Shown here: positions 62,781 to 64,000 of the stretch, one piece after another
Layout: every line of letters begins with the position of its first letter
How positions within the stretch are numbered: the first letter of the stretch is position 1
From: an uncultured Clostridia bacterium
GTDB lineage: Bacteria > Bacillota > Clostridia > TANB77 > CAG-508
Direction: 5' to 3'
Assembly (NCBI GenBank): GCA_948676835.1
Contig: CAPOZU010000008.1
Coordinates: 1 to 64,000, forward strand
Length of the DNA stretch: 64,000 nucleotides
Program-made: the position numbers and the translations under genes
Notes under the pieces: generated by a model
Seen by the model: the letters and a program-made list of their open reading frames with translations, nothing else
What the model was told of the DNA's origin: nothing
The model's database searches: none

Positions 62781-64000
62781 ATGGCAAAAAAAATGGCTAC
62801 AGTATTTGTTTGTAATAGTTGTGGATATGAATCTGGTAAATGGCTAGGTAAATGTCCAGCTTGTAATGAATGGAATACATTTGTTGAAGAAAAAGCAATA
62901 ACAGGTACTAAATCATCTACAAAAGAAAAAAATAAGCCAAAGGGTGAAATAGTTAAATTAAATGAAGTAGAAAAAAAAGAGACTACAAGAATTGCAACAG
63001 GAGTTGGAGAATTAGATAGAGTTTTAGGGGGAGGATTTGTAAATGGATCTTTAACACTTCTTGGTGGTGAACCGGGAATTGGAAAATCAACTCTAATTCT
63101 TCAAATTTGTGACAATGTTAAAGTTGATGGAAAAATATTGTATGTTTCTGGAGAAGAATCAGCAGAACAAATAAAAATAAGAGCAGATAGACTTGGTATA
63201 AAAAATGATAATTTATTATTTTTAGCTGAAACCGATATAGATAATGTAGAAGTGGCATTAGAAAATACAGGAGCGAAATTTGTTATTATAGATTCAGTTC
63301 AAACTATGTATTCTGATGAAATAACATCAGCTCCAGGAAGTGTTAGTCAAGTAAGGGAAATCACAGCAAGAATAATGAAAATGTGTAAACAAACTGGAAT
63401 CACAACAATTATAATTGGTCATGTTACTAAAGATGGTAATATAGCAGGTCCAAGAGTATTAGAACATATGGTAGATACTGTTTTATATTTAGAAGGGGAA
63501 AGATATTTTTCTTATAGAATTTTAAGAGGAGTAAAAAATAGATTTGGTTCAACAAATGAAATAGGAATGTTTGAAATGCAAAATGAAGGTTTAGTTGAAA
63601 TTACAAATCCATCACAATTATTAATTTCTGAAAGAGATGGAAATCCACCCGGCTCGAGTATAGTAGTGAGCTTGGAAGGAACAAGAGCACTAGTTATTGA
63701 GCTTCAAGCATTATCAACACCAACTGTTTTTGGAATGCCAAGAAGGAATGCAAGTGGAATTGATTATAACAGATTAACATTACTTATGGCTGTTCTAGAA
63801 AAACGTGGAGGAATGAATTTAAGCTCTCAAGATGTGTACATAAATTTAGTTGGTGGATTAAAAGTTAATGAGCCAGCATTAGATTTAGGAATAGTACTTG
63901 CTACTGCATCAACTTATAAAAATATCAGTATAAAAGAAGATATTGCAATAATTGGTGAGGTAGGCTTAACTCGGCGAAGTAAGAAGCGTTAATATGATAG
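62781..64000 (+). CDS. radA: DNA repair protein RadA, runs off the window and carries an apparent +1 frameshift at CGG
   Basis: A RecA-like ATPase of recombination. Zinc finger FVCNSCGYESGKWLGKCPAC (residues 8-27), Walker A GGEPGIGKST, the RadA-specific KNRFG motif in LRGVKNRFGSTNE, then the start of the Lon-like domain. At codon 398 zero frame meets CGG (63972-63974) and stops at TAA 63990-63992. Skipping one base gives IIGEVGLTGEVRSVNMI, the universal RadA/Sms GLTGE motif, still open at the window end. About 50 residues should lie beyond it. The ATG follows the GH15 stop by one base, with no strong RBS, so it is translationally coupled. Confidence 0.93.
63969..63977 (+). other. Putative +1 frameshift site at CGG in radA
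   Basis: Zero frame reads TTA ACT CGG CGA AGT. Skipping the C reads ACT GGC GAA GTA AGA, that is T-G-E-V-R, the conserved RadA motif. GAGGTAGG lies 8-15 bases upstream but is also simply the E-V-G codons of the protein. Confidence 0.7.

Noticed and set aside
21914..63974. CGG reassigned to another amino acid (as CGG to Trp or Gln in some Firmicutes)
   Set aside because: A reassigned codon would not require a frame change. All three sites need a shift by one base, and foreign genes fit Arg.
1..64000. tRNA and rRNA genes
   Set aside because: I looked for typical tRNA ends and T-arm GTTCGAxxC signals and rRNA motifs and saw none that I could support.

Overview
The window is a chromosomal piece from a low-GC Gram-positive anaerobe, most likely a gut-type member of class Clostridia. 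Supporting signs are very A/T-rich genes with A/T-ending codons, strong AGGAGG-type ribosome binding sites, TTGACA/TATAAT promoters, a T-box riboswitch, and the gene order mutL-miaA ... sepF-divIVA-rsmD ... ftsK. Further signs are HrcA/CIRCE control of groESL, an orphan Spo0A-type DNA-binding protein and a BlaI/BlaR1 pair. Nearly all genes are on the + strand and form short operons. No rRNA, tRNA, CRISPR array, transposase or prophage was recognised.

Layout. 1-7.6 kb: a secreted repeat protein, a deoxyribosyltransferase-like/Maf fusion, blaI-blaR1 with two visible operators, a Spo0A C-terminal-domain protein, a DUF2142 membrane protein and a lipoprotein. 7.8-13.3 kb: mgtE, clpC, a 0.54-kb non-coding region that is a nested set of inverted repeats, and a cation-efflux transporter. 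13.4-20 kb: cysteine desulfurase, an isolated GC-rich gene with a KH-like C-terminus and host-type signals, an SPFH/NfeD pair, a truncated GH18-like protein and mltG. 20-30.4 kb: two zinc-ribbon/PH paralogues, T-box and aspS, an HExxH protein, a leader-peptide/attenuator-like region ahead of an amino-acid ABC transporter whose ATPase is fused to a PepD-type dipeptidase, and lysS. 30.4-43.4 kb: membrane proteins, a site-2 protease, tsaD, a phosphoesterase, a second HExxH protein, lepA, rlmB-like, DUF1846, pyrG and an SPFH protein. 43.4-48 kb: groESL, a compositionally foreign PEP carboxykinase, a 43-residue cysteine-rich protein and a second copy of the inverted-repeat element. 48-64 kb: mutL, miaA, division genes (sepF, divIVA, ftsK), rsmD, a beta-CASP nuclease, a GH15 enzyme and radA, which runs off the end.

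The most unusual signal is translational. Three host-type genes (aspS at 21914, a small membrane-protein gene at 33732, radA at 63972) each appear broken by one extra base. In all three the zero-frame codon at the break is CGG. Skipping one base there reads the next codon as GGN (glycine) and restores the protein; in AspRS and RadA that glycine is a family-conserved position. By eye, these are the only in-frame CGG codons in the roughly 50 host-type genes. All other CGG trinucleotides in those genes are out of frame, while CGG as ordinary arginine occurs only in four genes of different composition. This suggests that CGG (or CGGN) acts as a programmed +1 frameshift signal in this lineage. The alternatives are sequencing error or recent mutation; three breaks all at CGG makes those hard to accept.

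Other items worth attention are the covarying large hairpin elements, the GC-rich single-gene island, the putative histidine-linked attenuator with its transporter-dipeptidase fusion, a symmetrically changed CIRCE operator, and a C-terminal acidic-DPI tail shared by three neighbouring membrane proteins.
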